In this document: piece after piece, positions 1 through 10,416 of the stretch
How the letters are laid out: every line of letters starts with the position of its first letter
Numbering within the stretch: position 1 is the first letter of the stretch
Notes under the pieces: model-generated
What the model was told of the DNA's origin: nothing
The model's input: only the letters and a program-made list of their open reading frames with translations
The model's database searches: none
DNA from: UBA668 sp038234785
Lineage (GTDB): Bacteria > Actinomycetota > Acidimicrobiia > Acidimicrobiales > Ilumatobacteraceae
Reading direction: 5' to 3'
DNA length: 64,000 nt
Assembly: GCA_038234785.1 (NCBI GenBank)
Contig: JBBQTC010000007.1
Coordinates: 23,860 to 87,859 of the forward strand
Translations under genes and position numbers: made by a program

Positions 1-531
1 GAGTTCGACCACCCCCAGCTTGGAACGGTGGAGCTCGGCGGATGGAACAACGCGGCGATCTTCCGCAACCCGCCGATGTCGATGCTCGAGGCCGAGATCG
101 CCCCGCACACGACGGCCATGATCTTCCACGCGCTGATCGCCCCCGAACTGCGGCTGCACTCCACCGATGTCGTCGCCCTCGGCGAGGGCAGCTGGCGGGT
201 GCGGATGGTCGTCGAGAACGCAGGATGGCTCCCCACCAACGTGACGGTGAAGGCGATCGAGCGCAAGGTCGCCCAGCCCGTGGAAGCGACCATCGAGCTT
301 CCCGACGGGGTCACACTCGCCGCCGGCACGGCCCGCGTCGACCTGGGGCACCTTGCCGGCCGGGTCGGGAAGACGTCGAGCATCGGCGTGTTCGGCGGCC
401 AGAACGACCTGACCTCCGATCGGGCCAAGGCCGAATGGGTGGTCACCGGGCCGGTCGGCAGCGAGGTGCGGTTGACCGCCGGGACCCCACGAGCAGGGTC
501 CGTCCGGGCTGTCGTCACCCTCTCCTCCTGA
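1..531 (+). CDS. M14-family zinc carboxypeptidase, C-terminal part (5' end outside window)
   Basis: The reading frame is open from base 1 to a TGA at 529-531, so only the last 176 residues are visible. The segment begins with a HPQLG...ELGGWN motif and continues with an IFRNPP...MLEAEIAPHT stretch, which I recognise as the region after the catalytic core of bacterial M14 metallo-carboxypeptidases. The remaining ~110 residues look like a beta-rich accessory domain (VENAGWLPTNV, LPDGVTLAAGTARVDLGHL). The zinc ligands would lie upstream of the window and cannot be checked. A long inverted repeat follows the stop. Family assignment rests on recall of conserved segments; substrate is unknown. Confidence 0.65.
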   Translation, partial: EFDHPQLGTVELGGWNNAAIFRNPPMSMLEAEIAPHTTAMIFHALIAPELRLHSTDVVALGEGSWRVRMVVENAGWLPTNVTVKAIERKVAQPVEATIELPDGVTLAAGTARVDLGHLAGRVGKTSSIGVFGGQNDLTSDRAKAEWVVTGPVGSEVRLTAGTPRAGSVRAVVTLSS

Positions 532-543
532 CACTCGCTCGAC

Positions 544-614
544 CTGGACAGCGATCTTCTCGGAAACCGGGAAGATTCGTTCCCAGAAGCCGAGTTGGGA
601 AGATCGCTGTCCAG
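544..614. repeat. 16-bp perfect inverted repeat between the carboxypeptidase gene and leuS
   Basis: CTGGACAGCGATCTTC at 544-559 is repeated as its exact reverse complement at 599-614. A second inner pair, CTCGG at 559-563 and CCGAG at 590-594, could extend the stem. The loop is long and contains a related GAAGATTCG word. No T-tract follows, so it is not a typical intrinsic terminator, although it sits where one would be expected. It may instead be a repetitive extragenic palindrome. Confidence 0.7.
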
Positions 615-680
615 AATCCGAACGTCCGGCAACAATGAACGGGGGCGCGAGGCGGGTCGACTCGTAGAATCGGGTGCGCT

Positions 681-3500
<2,820 letters not shown>

Positions 3501-3518
3501 CAGCGACCGAGACCGACC

Positions 3519-3794
3519 TCAGGCGAGCTTCAGGAACAGCTTCTCGACCTCGTCGGCATCGAACCCGGCCGCCGCAGCGCCGTCCGGGTCCTGCAGACAC
3601 GTGGCCATGCCGGCCGCGAGCAGCTTGAACCCCACCTGGTCGAGTGCCTTTCCGGCCGCCGAGAGCTGGGTGACGATGTCGCGACACTCACGGTTGTCGC
3701 GCAGCATGGCCTGCACGCCGCGCACCTGGCCCTCGACGCGGGCGAGGCGACGCAGCAGATCGGCCGTGGTGTCCTCAGGCAATTCCATCGCCAC
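3519..3794 (-). CDS. CsoR/DUF156-family regulator lacking the metal-binding His
   Basis: A 91-residue all-helical repressor of the CsoR/FrmR/CstR family (LLRRLARVEGQVRGVQ, then a cysteine and DIVTQLSAA). Copper-sensing CsoR uses a Cys-His-Cys site. Here the two cysteines are present (C37 and C66, numbered from the GTG start) but the His position holds Gly62 (LLAAGMATC). Two cysteines without His is the pattern of persulfide-sensing CstR, so sulfide or persulfide sensing is possible; this is inference. The gene follows the MMPL gene by 57 bp, and a CsoR-type palindrome (3798-3813) lies just upstream. The start may be GTG 3794 or the ATG two codons in (3788). Confidence 0.88.
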   Translation of the reverse strand: MAMELPEDTTADLLRRLARVEGQVRGVQAMLRDNRECRDIVTQLSAAGKALDQVGFKLLAAGMATCLQDPDGAAAAGFDADEVEKLFLKLA

Positions 3795-3797
3795 AGC

Positions 3798-3813
3798 ATA
3801 CCCCCTGGGGTGT
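3798..3813. promoter_or_regulatory. CsoR-type operator upstream of the csoR-like gene
   Basis: ATACCCCCTGGGGTGT lies 4 bp before the GTG start of the CsoR-like gene. It matches the known CsoR/CstR operator style (ATACCC...GGGTAT) with one degenerate half, and is nearly identical to the site at 6074-6089. Confidence 0.7.
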
Positions 3814-3825
3814 CATCGTGCCGTT

Positions 3826-3849
3826 CATCGTGTCGTGCATCGTGTCGTG
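3826..3849. repeat. Two tandem copies of a 12-bp unit
   Basis: CATCGTGTCGTG occurs twice back to back, followed by a partial third copy (CATC). It lies between the MMPL stop and the regulator. No function is evident. Confidence 0.6.
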
Positions 3850-3851
3850 CA

Positions 3852-6029
3852 TCAGTGCGTGAACGACACGTTGGGCAGCACCTTGCCCAACCAACGGGGC
3901 AGGTACCAGTTGCGCTCACCGAGCAGGGACATGGTCGCCGGAACGACGAGGACCCGGACCACGGTGGCGTCGAGCAGCACCGCGAGGGCCAGGGTGATGC
4001 CCAACTCGGTCGGTGGAATGGGACCGGTCACGCCGAACGCGACGAACACCACGATCATGATCAGGGCTGCGTTGGTGATCGGTCGCCCGGTCCGGGCGAT
4101 GCCTTCGCGGACCGCCACGTTGGTGTCGCCGGTCGCCTCGTAGCGCTCCCGGATCGCTGCCAACAGGAACAACTGGTAGTCCATCGACAGCCCGAACAGC
4201 AGGGCGAAGAAGAACAACGGCGCCCACGCGTCGATGAAGCCCTGGGGATGGATGCCGATCAGGCCGGCGCCGAACCCGTGCTGGAAGACCAGCGTCGCGA
4301 ACCCGAACGCTGCGCCGACGGTGAGCAGGTTCATCGCCACCGAGAAGAGCGCGATCACGAGACTGCGGAACACGATCAGCAGCAGCATGAACGCCACCAG
4401 GAGGATCAGGGCGATCGCCAGCGGCGCCTTGCTCGTGAGCAGTTCGGCGAGGTCGTGGTTCTGCGACGCAGGACCACCCACTTGTGCCGAGGGCGCCACC
4501 GTTGCCGTGGCGGCACGAAGGTCGGCGACCATCGTGCCCGTCGCACGGTCGTCGACCGCGGTGGATCCGATGACGCGGACGACCACTCGGCCGGTCGCTG
4601 CCGGCTCGCTCACCACCCTGGCGTCGATCACACCCTTGACGGCGAGCGCCGCATCGACGACCTTGGCGGCTTCCGGCGCGTCGACCGTGACCAGCACCGG
4701 CGCCGCCGCGCCAGGACCGAAGGCAGCGATCATCGTCTCGTAGCCGTCTCGACTGGTGCGGCCCTCGTCCACCACGCGGGGCCCGGGCATCCCGAGCTGC
4801 ATCCCCAACGCCGGTGCAGCGAGGGCGAGCAGCAGCAGCACACCGACGCCCAGCGTGAGTGCCGGGCGGCGCAAGGATGCAGCGGTGACCTTGGCCCATC
4901 GACTCTCGGCCGCGATGTCGGGATCTTCGGTGTCGTGCGGGTGCGGGTTCGACCTGGTGCGCAGCACGCGGTCGCCGAGCGCCATCAGGACCGCCGGCAG
5001 GAGGGTCAAGGACGCGATCGCGACCGCCACGACGGACAGGATCATCCCCAGCGCCATCGAACGGAACACCATGACCGGCACCACGAACACGGCAGCGAGC
5101 GAGAAGACGACGGTGAGGGCGGACAGGAACACGGCCTTACCGGCGGTGCTGAGCGTGTTGGCGATGCCGTCGATCGCGTCGGCACCCTCTGCGCGTTCCT
5201 CGCGGTAGCGGCTGACGATGAACAGGCTGTAGTCGATGCCGACTGCGAGGCCGATCATCATCGAGAAGTTCATCGACCAGACCGAGACCGGCATCTGGAC
5301 GCCCAGCAGGTGCAACGAGGCGAAGCCGACGGCGATGCCGGCGACGGCGAGCAGCAGGGGAAGTCCGGCGGCGACGAGACTGCCGAACGCGAACAGGAGC
5401 AGGATCACGCTGGGCAACCCGGACAGCAGCTCGGCCTTGTGGAGCGCCTCTTCGTTGCTGCGGTTGAAGTCACTCCACACGGCCCATTCACCGGTGACGT
5501 TCACCGTCACGCCGTCGGTGAACTGCAGGCCACCGACGAAGTCGCCGACCTTGCCGGCGGACTCCGGCAACTGCGCGTCCTCTTCGGCCTGGAGTGCCAC
5601 CGGCACGAGCGCGGTGCGCCCGTCTGCACCCATCAATCCGGCCTCGGCCGGCATGGTCCGCGGGTCGACCACGCCGGCGGCCCCTGGCGCATCCGCCAAT
5701 GACGCAACCAGCTTGTCGAGCTGCGTGGGATCGTCGGCGAGCGGAGTGTCCTGCTGGAACACGACGTACGCCGCTTCCGCCCCCATCGTCGGGAAGTCAC
5801 GACGAAGCTCGTCGCGCACCATCTGCGACGTCGTCCCCTGTGCTTCCCATCCGGCACCGGAGAGAGCGCCGTTGAGCGTCACGGCCAGGGGGGCCGCTCC
5901 GATCACGATGACGGCCCACACGATCATCACCAACCGGCGATGGGTGGCGCTGAACCGCGCGATGCGTGCGAGCAGGCCGGGTGTGCCGGTGTGGTGATGT
6001 CCACGCTCGAGGTCGGGATGCGGCTGCAT
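3852..6029 (-). CDS. MMPL/RND-family inner-membrane exporter
   Basis: A 725-residue membrane protein with the two-fold MMPL layout. One transmembrane segment near residue 30 is followed by a ~150-residue extracytoplasmic domain. A six-helix bundle follows around residues 185-370, containing GIDYSLFIVSRYREE. The pattern is then repeated (extracytoplasmic ~430-530, second bundle ~535-700) with the matching SMDYQLFLLAAIRERY motif. The buried acidic residues in these motifs are the expected proton-relay positions. Members export lipids, siderophores or drugs by proton motive force; the substrate here is unknown. It is the first gene of a unit with the CsoR-like regulator, and two CsoR-type operators sit in its promoter, so it is probably induced by the signal that regulator senses. 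Confidence 0.9.
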   Translation of the reverse strand: MQPHPDLERGHHHTGTPGLLARIARFSATHRRLVMIVWAVIVIGAAPLAVTLNGALSGAGWEAQGTTSQMVRDELRRDFPTMGAEAAYVVFQQDTPLADDPTQLDKLVASLADAPGAAGVVDPRTMPAEAGLMGADGRTALVPVALQAEEDAQLPESAGKVGDFVGGLQFTDGVTVNVTGEWAVWSDFNRSNEEALHKAELLSGLPSVILLLFAFGSLVAAGLPLLLAVAGIAVGFASLHLLGVQMPVSVWSMNFSMMIGLAVGIDYSLFIVSRYREERAEGADAIDGIANTLSTAGKAVFLSALTVVFSLAAVFVVPVMVFRSMALGMILSVVAVAIASLTLLPAVLMALGDRVLRTRSNPHPHDTEDPDIAAESRWAKVTAASLRRPALTLGVGVLLLLALAAPALGMQLGMPGPRVVDEGRTSRDGYETMIAAFGPGAAAPVLVTVDAPEAAKVVDAALAVKGVIDARVVSEPAATGRVVVRVIGSTAVDDRATGTMVADLRAATATVAPSAQVGGPASQNHDLAELLTSKAPLAIALILLVAFMLLLIVFRSLVIALFSVAMNLLTVGAAFGFATLVFQHGFGAGLIGIHPQGFIDAWAPLFFFALLFGLSMDYQLFLLAAIRERYEATGDTNVAVREGIARTGRPITNAALIMIVVFVAFGVTGPIPPTELGITLALAVLLDATVVRVLVVPATMSLLGERNWYLPRWLGKVLPNVSFTH

Positions 6030-6047
6030 GATGGGGAAGAACCTTTC

Positions 6048-6065
6048 GATACCGGTTGGGGTATC
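6048..6065. promoter_or_regulatory. CsoR-type operator, promoter-proximal copy
   Basis: GATACCGGTTGGGGTATC lies about 20 bp before the MMPL start codon. It has GATACC/GGTATC arms and resembles the adjacent site at 6074-6089. It would fall downstream of the transcription start. Confidence 0.65.
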
Positions 6066-6070
6066 GAGAA

Positions 6071-6098
6071 GCTATACCCCAGGGGGTATCTCTCACAA
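6071..6098 (-). promoter_or_regulatory. Candidate promoter of the MMPL-csoR unit with embedded operator
   Basis: Read on the minus strand, TTGTGA (6098-6093) and TATAGC (6076-6071) are separated by 16 bp. The spacer is almost wholly occupied by the palindrome ATACCCCAGGGGGTAT (6074-6089). Operator between -35 and -10 is the usual arrangement for repression by CsoR-family proteins. The boxes are weak matches; the palindrome is the strong evidence. Confidence 0.7.
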
Positions 6099-6176
6099 CC
6101 CGCGCCACCACTTCATGTCATCGCCCGAGGTGGGATTTCCGCCTCCGTCGATGACACGAAGCTGTATACGGCGCGA

Positions 6177-6225
6177 GGGCGGGCCAGGGCGGGGCGGGGT
6201 GGGGTGGGGGGCGGGGCGGGGCGGG
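6177..6225. repeat. G-rich tract at the 3' end of the acyl-CoA synthetase gene
   Basis: The + strand carries at least seven runs of three to six G separated mostly by single bases, directly abutting the stop codon of the minus-strand synthetase gene. It has strong G-quadruplex potential on the strand that is template for that gene. A similar tract sits at 42400-42454 beside another minus-strand stop. Confidence 0.75.
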
Positions 6226-7614
6226 TCAGCCGAGGAGGTTCTTCTGCACCTTGCCCATGGCGTTGCGTGGCAACGCCTCGACGACCCGGATCTCCCTCGG
6301 GCGCTTGTGGATCGACAGCAGGGATGCCACGTGCTCGATGAGCTGCGCGGCGTCGACACTGCCCTCGGCGGGCACAACGAAGGCGACGATTCGCTGACCG
6401 AGGTCGTCATCGGGAACTCCGATCACCGCGACCTCGTGCACCGAGGCGTGCGCGAGCAGCGCTTCCTCCACCTCGCCGGCGCCGACCTTGAATCCGCCGG
6501 TCTTGATGATGTCCATCGACTGCCGACCGACGATGCGATGGAAGCCGCCCTCGTCGATCAGGGCGGCGTCGCCGGTGCGGAACCACTCCCCCGCGAACGA
6601 TGCCGCCGTGACCTCGGGCCGATGGAGGTACCCGTCGAACATCGTCGGCCCGTTCACCTGCAGCTCGCCGATGGTCATCCCGTCGTGCGGTACAGGTTCA
6701 CCGTCGTCGCCGACGACACGCGTCCGCACCCCCTCGATCGGCACCCCGACCCAGCCGGGTCGCCGTTCACCATCGGCGCGAGTGCTCAGCGTGATCAGGG
6801 TTTCGGTCATGCCGTACCGCTCCACCGGCTCATGACCCGAGAACGAGCGGAGCCGATCGAACACCCCGACCGGCAAGGGAGCGCTGCCGGACACGAGGAG
6901 ACGGGCGCTCGACAGCGCCGCAGCGAACTGCGGCTCGGCACAGACGCGACTCCAAACGGTGGGCACGCCGAAGTACAGCGAGCCACCGGCCGACGCATAT
7001 GCCTCGGCGGTGGGACGACCGGTGTGCACCAGCCGGGAACCTGTCCGCAGCGCACCGAGGACACCAAGTACCAGACCGTGCACGTGGAACAGCGGCAGTC
7101 CGTGGACCAGTGTGTCGTCGCCATCCCACTGCCACGCGGCAGCCAGCCCATCGAGACCCGCCGCGATCGCTCGCCTCGACAGGACCACCCCCTTGGGGGC
7201 GCCGGTCGTGCCCGACGTGTAGATCACGAAAGCGGTCGCGTCGGCATCCGGCTCCGGCATGGGCGATCCGATTTCTGCTGCGTCGACTCGAGGCAGCGCG
7301 ACGTCGTCCCACTCCGGCCGACCGACGACGGCGACAGCCCCGGAGTCGCGCAGGATGTGCTCCCGTTCGAGCGGTCCGGCATCGGGGGCGACCGGTACGA
7401 CCGGGACCCCTGCGGCGAGCGCCCCGAGCACGGCGACGACCGTGTGCAGCGTCGGCTCGGCGTCGACGGCGACCGCCTGCATCCCTGCGACCTGGGTCGC
7501 AACTCCGGCGGCACGGGCCGCCAACCGTTCCCAGCTGATCAACTCGCCGGCGACCGAGACCGCGTCGGGACGGTCAGGAAATCGTCCGTGCAGCGCCGGC
7601 AGCAGCTCTGTCAT
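6226..7614 (-). CDS. AMP-forming acyl-CoA synthetase, malonyl-CoA synthetase type
   Basis: A 462-residue ANL-superfamily ligase that activates a carboxylic acid via acyl-AMP to its CoA thioester. The phosphate-binding loop YTSGTTGAPKG, the core ERYGMTE motif, the hinge FRTGD and the C-terminal LPRNAMGKVQKN (catalytic Lys) are all visible. The AMGKVQKN ending resembles malonate/methylmalonate-CoA ligases (MatB); substrate is not certain. The ATG at 7614 is chosen because it follows the tetR stop by only 4 bp, whereas a longer frame would overlap tetR. It is the last gene of the run that begins with hutH, so it may be co-transcribed with histidine degradation genes. The stop abuts a G-rich tract. 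Confidence 0.85.
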   Translation of the reverse strand: MTELLPALHGRFPDRPDAVSVAGELISWERLAARAAGVATQVAGMQAVAVDAEPTLHTVVAVLGALAAGVPVVPVAPDAGPLEREHILRDSGAVAVVGRPEWDDVALPRVDAAEIGSPMPEPDADATAFVIYTSGTTGAPKGVVLSRRAIAAGLDGLAAAWQWDGDDTLVHGLPLFHVHGLVLGVLGALRTGSRLVHTGRPTAEAYASAGGSLYFGVPTVWSRVCAEPQFAAALSSARLLVSGSAPLPVGVFDRLRSFSGHEPVERYGMTETLITLSTRADGERRPGWVGVPIEGVRTRVVGDDGEPVPHDGMTIGELQVNGPTMFDGYLHRPEVTAASFAGEWFRTGDAALIDEGGFHRIVGRQSMDIIKTGGFKVGAGEVEEALLAHASVHEVAVIGVPDDDLGQRIVAFVVPAEGSVDAAQLIEHVASLLSIHKRPREIRVVEALPRNAMGKVQKNLLG

Positions 7615-7618
7615 GACA

Positions 7619-8221
7619 TCAGGTTCGCGCCGACGCGATGCGACCCGCCAGCCGGTCGAGGAACTCGGCGAAACACCTGTTGAGCCGCCGGCGATCACCG
7701 GTGGCCAGCAGGTCGATCACCAGCCCGGTGAACGTGGCCTTGGCGAGCGAGGCCTCGAGCACGGCGCGATCGTGGCTGAGTCCATCGTGCTCCAGCCGGT
7801 GTTCGACGTCGTGCCGCCAGACCCCGATCTGATCGGCCCGGAACGCGCCGGCCAACCCGGTGACCTTGGTGTCCAGCGCGGCGGCTTCGTAGTTGAGCCG
7901 CACCGTCGCGAGGTTCGACGGCGACTCGTTCATCCATCGCCACCAGCGCCGATACAGCTCGACCATCGTCAGCTGCGGGCTCCGGGCGAGCCAGGCGTCC
8001 TGCACCGCGATCTGCTGGTCGATCGCTCGTTGGAGCGCGGTGGCGACGAGTTCGTCCTTGGACCCGAAGTGGTGGACGAGGCGATTGATGCTGACGTCGA
8101 GCGACGCGGCCATTGGACGCAGCGTCGCCTGGGCCAGGCCGTTCTCGGCGAGGTACACCACGATGCGGTCGAGGAGCTCCTGGCGGCGCTCGAGGTCGGG
8201 GGTGCGGGCCACGGGCGGCAC
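7619..8221 (-). CDS. TetR/AcrR-family transcriptional regulator
   Basis: A 200-residue protein. The N-terminal helix-turn-helix (residues ~14-60: LAENGLAQATLRPMAASLDVSINRLVHHFGSKDELV) is the TetR signature, with the usual F/Y-x-x-K-x-x-L ending. The C-terminal two-thirds is helical and presumably binds a ligand. It lies 9 bp after the YeiH-type gene and 4 bp before the acyl-CoA synthetase gene, so it is probably co-transcribed with both and may control the synthetase in response to an acyl ligand (inference). Start is GTG at 8221; a second GTG at 8212 is also possible. Confidence 0.9.
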   Translation of the reverse strand: MPPVARTPDLERRQELLDRIVVYLAENGLAQATLRPMAASLDVSINRLVHHFGSKDELVATALQRAIDQQIAVQDAWLARSPQLTMVELYRRWWRWMNESPSNLATVRLNYEAAALDTKVTGLAGAFRADQIGVWRHDVEHRLEHDGLSHDRAVLEASLAKATFTGLVIDLLATGDRRRLNRCFAEFLDRLAGRIASART

Positions 8222-8230
8222 CCTAACGCG

Positions 8231-9259
8231 TCAGAGCGAGGACACCTTGACCGCCGCGAGCGACACGACCGCGACCAGGGCCCAGCTGCCCAGGCCCAGC
8301 ATCAGTGGCTTTCCGCCCACCGCGCGGAGCTTGCGCAGGTCGACGTTGCTACCCAGACCGACGAGCCCCATGCCCAGCAGGATCGTCTCTGCGTCCTGGA
8401 TGTGCGGGAGCCACCACGTGGGGATGATGCCCGACGAACGGAGGGCGACCGCGACGAGGAAGAGCACGATGAACAAGGGCAGAAGGGGCGGACGCTTGGC
8501 ACCGGCGATCGCGTCGGCTCCGACGCGACGCCGGGCGGAGATGGCGACGCCGGCCAACAGCGGCGCCAGCAACGCGACGCGGGTGAGCTTGACGATGACT
8601 GCCAGCTTCAACGACGCCGCGCCGTGTGTCGACGCCGCGGCGACCACCTGTCCCACATCGTGCACCGACGCACCGACCCACGCGCCGAACTGGGCATCGG
8701 GGAGGCCGAGGAGCGTCCCGATGGCCGGAAGGACGGCGATCGCCAGCGTGCCGCAGAGGGTCACCAATGCGATCGCGTAGGCGACCTCTTCCTCGGTCGA
8801 GTCGGCGAACGGCTCGACGGCGACGATGGCCGAGGCGCCGCAGATGCTGTAGCCCGTGGCCATCAGCAACCCCAACGACGGCTTCAGGCCGAGCCGCTTC
8901 GCCAACCACTGCGTCCCGAAGAACGTCGCCGCAACCACCACGACGACGGCGGCCAGGGCCCGCGGGCCGAGCTTGCCCAGCTCCGACAGCGAGAGGCGAA
9001 ACCCCAGCAAGACGATGCCTGCCCGCAGGATTCGCTTCGCCGAGAACCGCAGGCCGGGTCGGTACGACTCCTCGATCCGGCCGAACGTCGCGCCGAGGAT
9101 GCCGATCGTGACCGCGATGACGTGCGGAGAGATGACATCGATCCGTTTGTGGACGAAGAACCCGACCAACGCGACCACGAGGGCCACGGTGATCCCGGGG
9201 AGCAACGGCGCGACCTTGCCGGGCGCCGAGTTCGATGCGTTCGTCTCCTGATCCGTCAT
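8231..9259 (-). CDS. YeiH/UPF0324 putative sulfate/sulfite exporter-family protein
   Basis: A 342-residue integral membrane protein with about ten hydrophobic segments. Family signatures include GFRLSLSELGKLGP, the glycine-rich GYSICGASAIVA segment and GAWVGASVHDVGQVVAA. It belongs to the PSE/YeiH family, whose members are annotated as sulfate or sulfite exporters, though direct transport evidence is limited. Its ATG overlaps the hutI stop by 4 bp (ATGA), so it is translationally coupled to the histidine pathway. That location is odd for a sulfur-anion exporter and suggests either another exported anion or a sulfur-containing imidazole substrate for the pathway. Confidence 0.85.
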   Translation of the reverse strand: MTDQETNASNSAPGKVAPLLPGITVALVVALVGFFVHKRIDVISPHVIAVTIGILGATFGRIEESYRPGLRFSAKRILRAGIVLLGFRLSLSELGKLGPRALAAVVVVVAATFFGTQWLAKRLGLKPSLGLLMATGYSICGASAIVAVEPFADSTEEEVAYAIALVTLCGTLAIAVLPAIGTLLGLPDAQFGAWVGASVHDVGQVVAAASTHGAASLKLAVIVKLTRVALLAPLLAGVAISARRRVGADAIAGAKRPPLLPLFIVLFLVAVALRSSGIIPTWWLPHIQDAETILLGMGLVGLGSNVDLRKLRAVGGKPLMLGLGSWALVAVVSLAAVKVSSL

Positions 9260-10416
9260 CCGAGACCGCCACCCTCGATCACGCGATGGATCAGCGGTAC
9301 ACCGGGGCGGTAGACGAGATGCGTGTAGGACGGCGCGTCGAGCACGCAGAAGTCGGCACGCATCCCGGGCGAGATGCCGCCCACATCGTCGCGGCGCAGG
9401 GCTTTCGCTCCCCCGGCGGTCGCCGCGCGGAGTGCCTCGTCGGCGGTCATCCCCATGTCGCGCACGGCGAGCGCGATGCACAGCGACATCGACGTGGTGT
9501 AGCTGCTGCCCGGATTGCAGTTGGTGGCGATCGCCACGCACGCGCCGGCGTCCATCACACGACGAGCGTCCGGGTACGGCTGGCGCGTGCTGAACTCGGT
9601 GGCGGGCAAGAACGTGGCGACGGTGTCGCTGCCGGCGAGCGCGTCGATGTCGGCGTCGGTCAGGAACGTGCAGTGATCAGCCGACGCGCATCCCATCTCG
9701 ACGGCCAGTTGCACGCCAGGACCGTGGCCGAGTTGGTTGGCGTGGAGACGCAGGCCGAGACCAGCTGCCCGACCGGCGGCGAGCACTGCGCGCGACTGAT
9801 CGGCGTCGAACGCGCCGACCTCGCAGAACGCATCGATCCAGCGCGAGTGCGGCACCGCGGCAGCGAGCATCTCGTTGCAGACGAGGTGCACGTAGTCGTC
9901 CGCGCGGCCGACGAACTCGGGGGGCACGACGTGCGCTCCGAGAAAGGTCGACTCCTGGGTGAACCGCCGACCGATCTCGAGGCAACGCGCCTCGTCGACG
10001 ACGTCGAGCCCGTAGCCCGACTTGATCTCGACGGTCGTGATGCCTGCATGGCGCGCCTCGTTGCGGCGGGCGTCGGTGAGCCGCATCAGTTCGTCGTCGC
10101 TCGCGGAGCGGGTGGCGGCGACCGACACGACGATGCCACCCGCCTCGTACGGCCGGCCGGCCATCCGGGCGACGAATTCCTCGCTGCGGTCGCCTGCGAA
10201 CACGAGATGCGTGTGGCTGTCGACGAAGCCGGGCACGACGCAGCGGCCCTCGGCGTCGATGCGATTGTCGGCGACCAGCCCCGACGGCCCGACGGCGATG
10301 ATGCGATCACCGTCGAAGACGACGCTCGCATCGGTGATCAGGCCGAGCGGACCGTCTCCGAGCGTGGAATCGTTCGTCACGAGCAGCCCGATCCGGTCGA
10401 GCACGGTGGTGGTCAT
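9256..10416 (-). CDS. hutI: Imidazolonepropionase
   Basis: Hydrolyses 4-imidazolone-5-propionate to N-formimino-glutamate, third step of histidine degradation. The 386-residue amidohydrolase has the metal-binding HTHLVFAGDR motif near residue 70, the IKSGYGL segment, LHANQLG with a second metal-ligand His, and ATNCNPGSS near the end. Length matches the family. The ATG at 10416 overlaps the hutF stop by 4 bp and its own TGA overlaps the YeiH-type start by 4 bp. Earlier in-frame starts would run deep into hutF. Confidence 0.95.
   Translation of the reverse strand: MTTTVLDRIGLLVTNDSTLGDGPLGLITDASVVFDGDRIIAVGPSGLVADNRIDAEGRCVVPGFVDSHTHLVFAGDRSEEFVARMAGRPYEAGGIVVSVAATRSASDDELMRLTDARRNEARHAGITTVEIKSGYGLDVVDEARCLEIGRRFTQESTFLGAHVVPPEFVGRADDYVHLVCNEMLAAAVPHSRWIDAFCEVGAFDADQSRAVLAAGRAAGLGLRLHANQLGHGPGVQLAVEMGCASADHCTFLTDADIDALAGSDTVATFLPATEFSTRQPYPDARRVMDAGACVAIATNCNPGSSYTTSMSLCIALAVRDMGMTADEALRAATAGGAKALRRDDVGGISPGMRADFCVLDAPSYTHLVYRPGVPLIHRVIEGGGLG

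Noticed and set aside
9260..9541. Upstream extension of the YeiH-type gene
   Set aside because: The frame remains open into hutI but translates to Arg-rich shadow sequence; the ATG overlapping the hutI stop fits the family's start.
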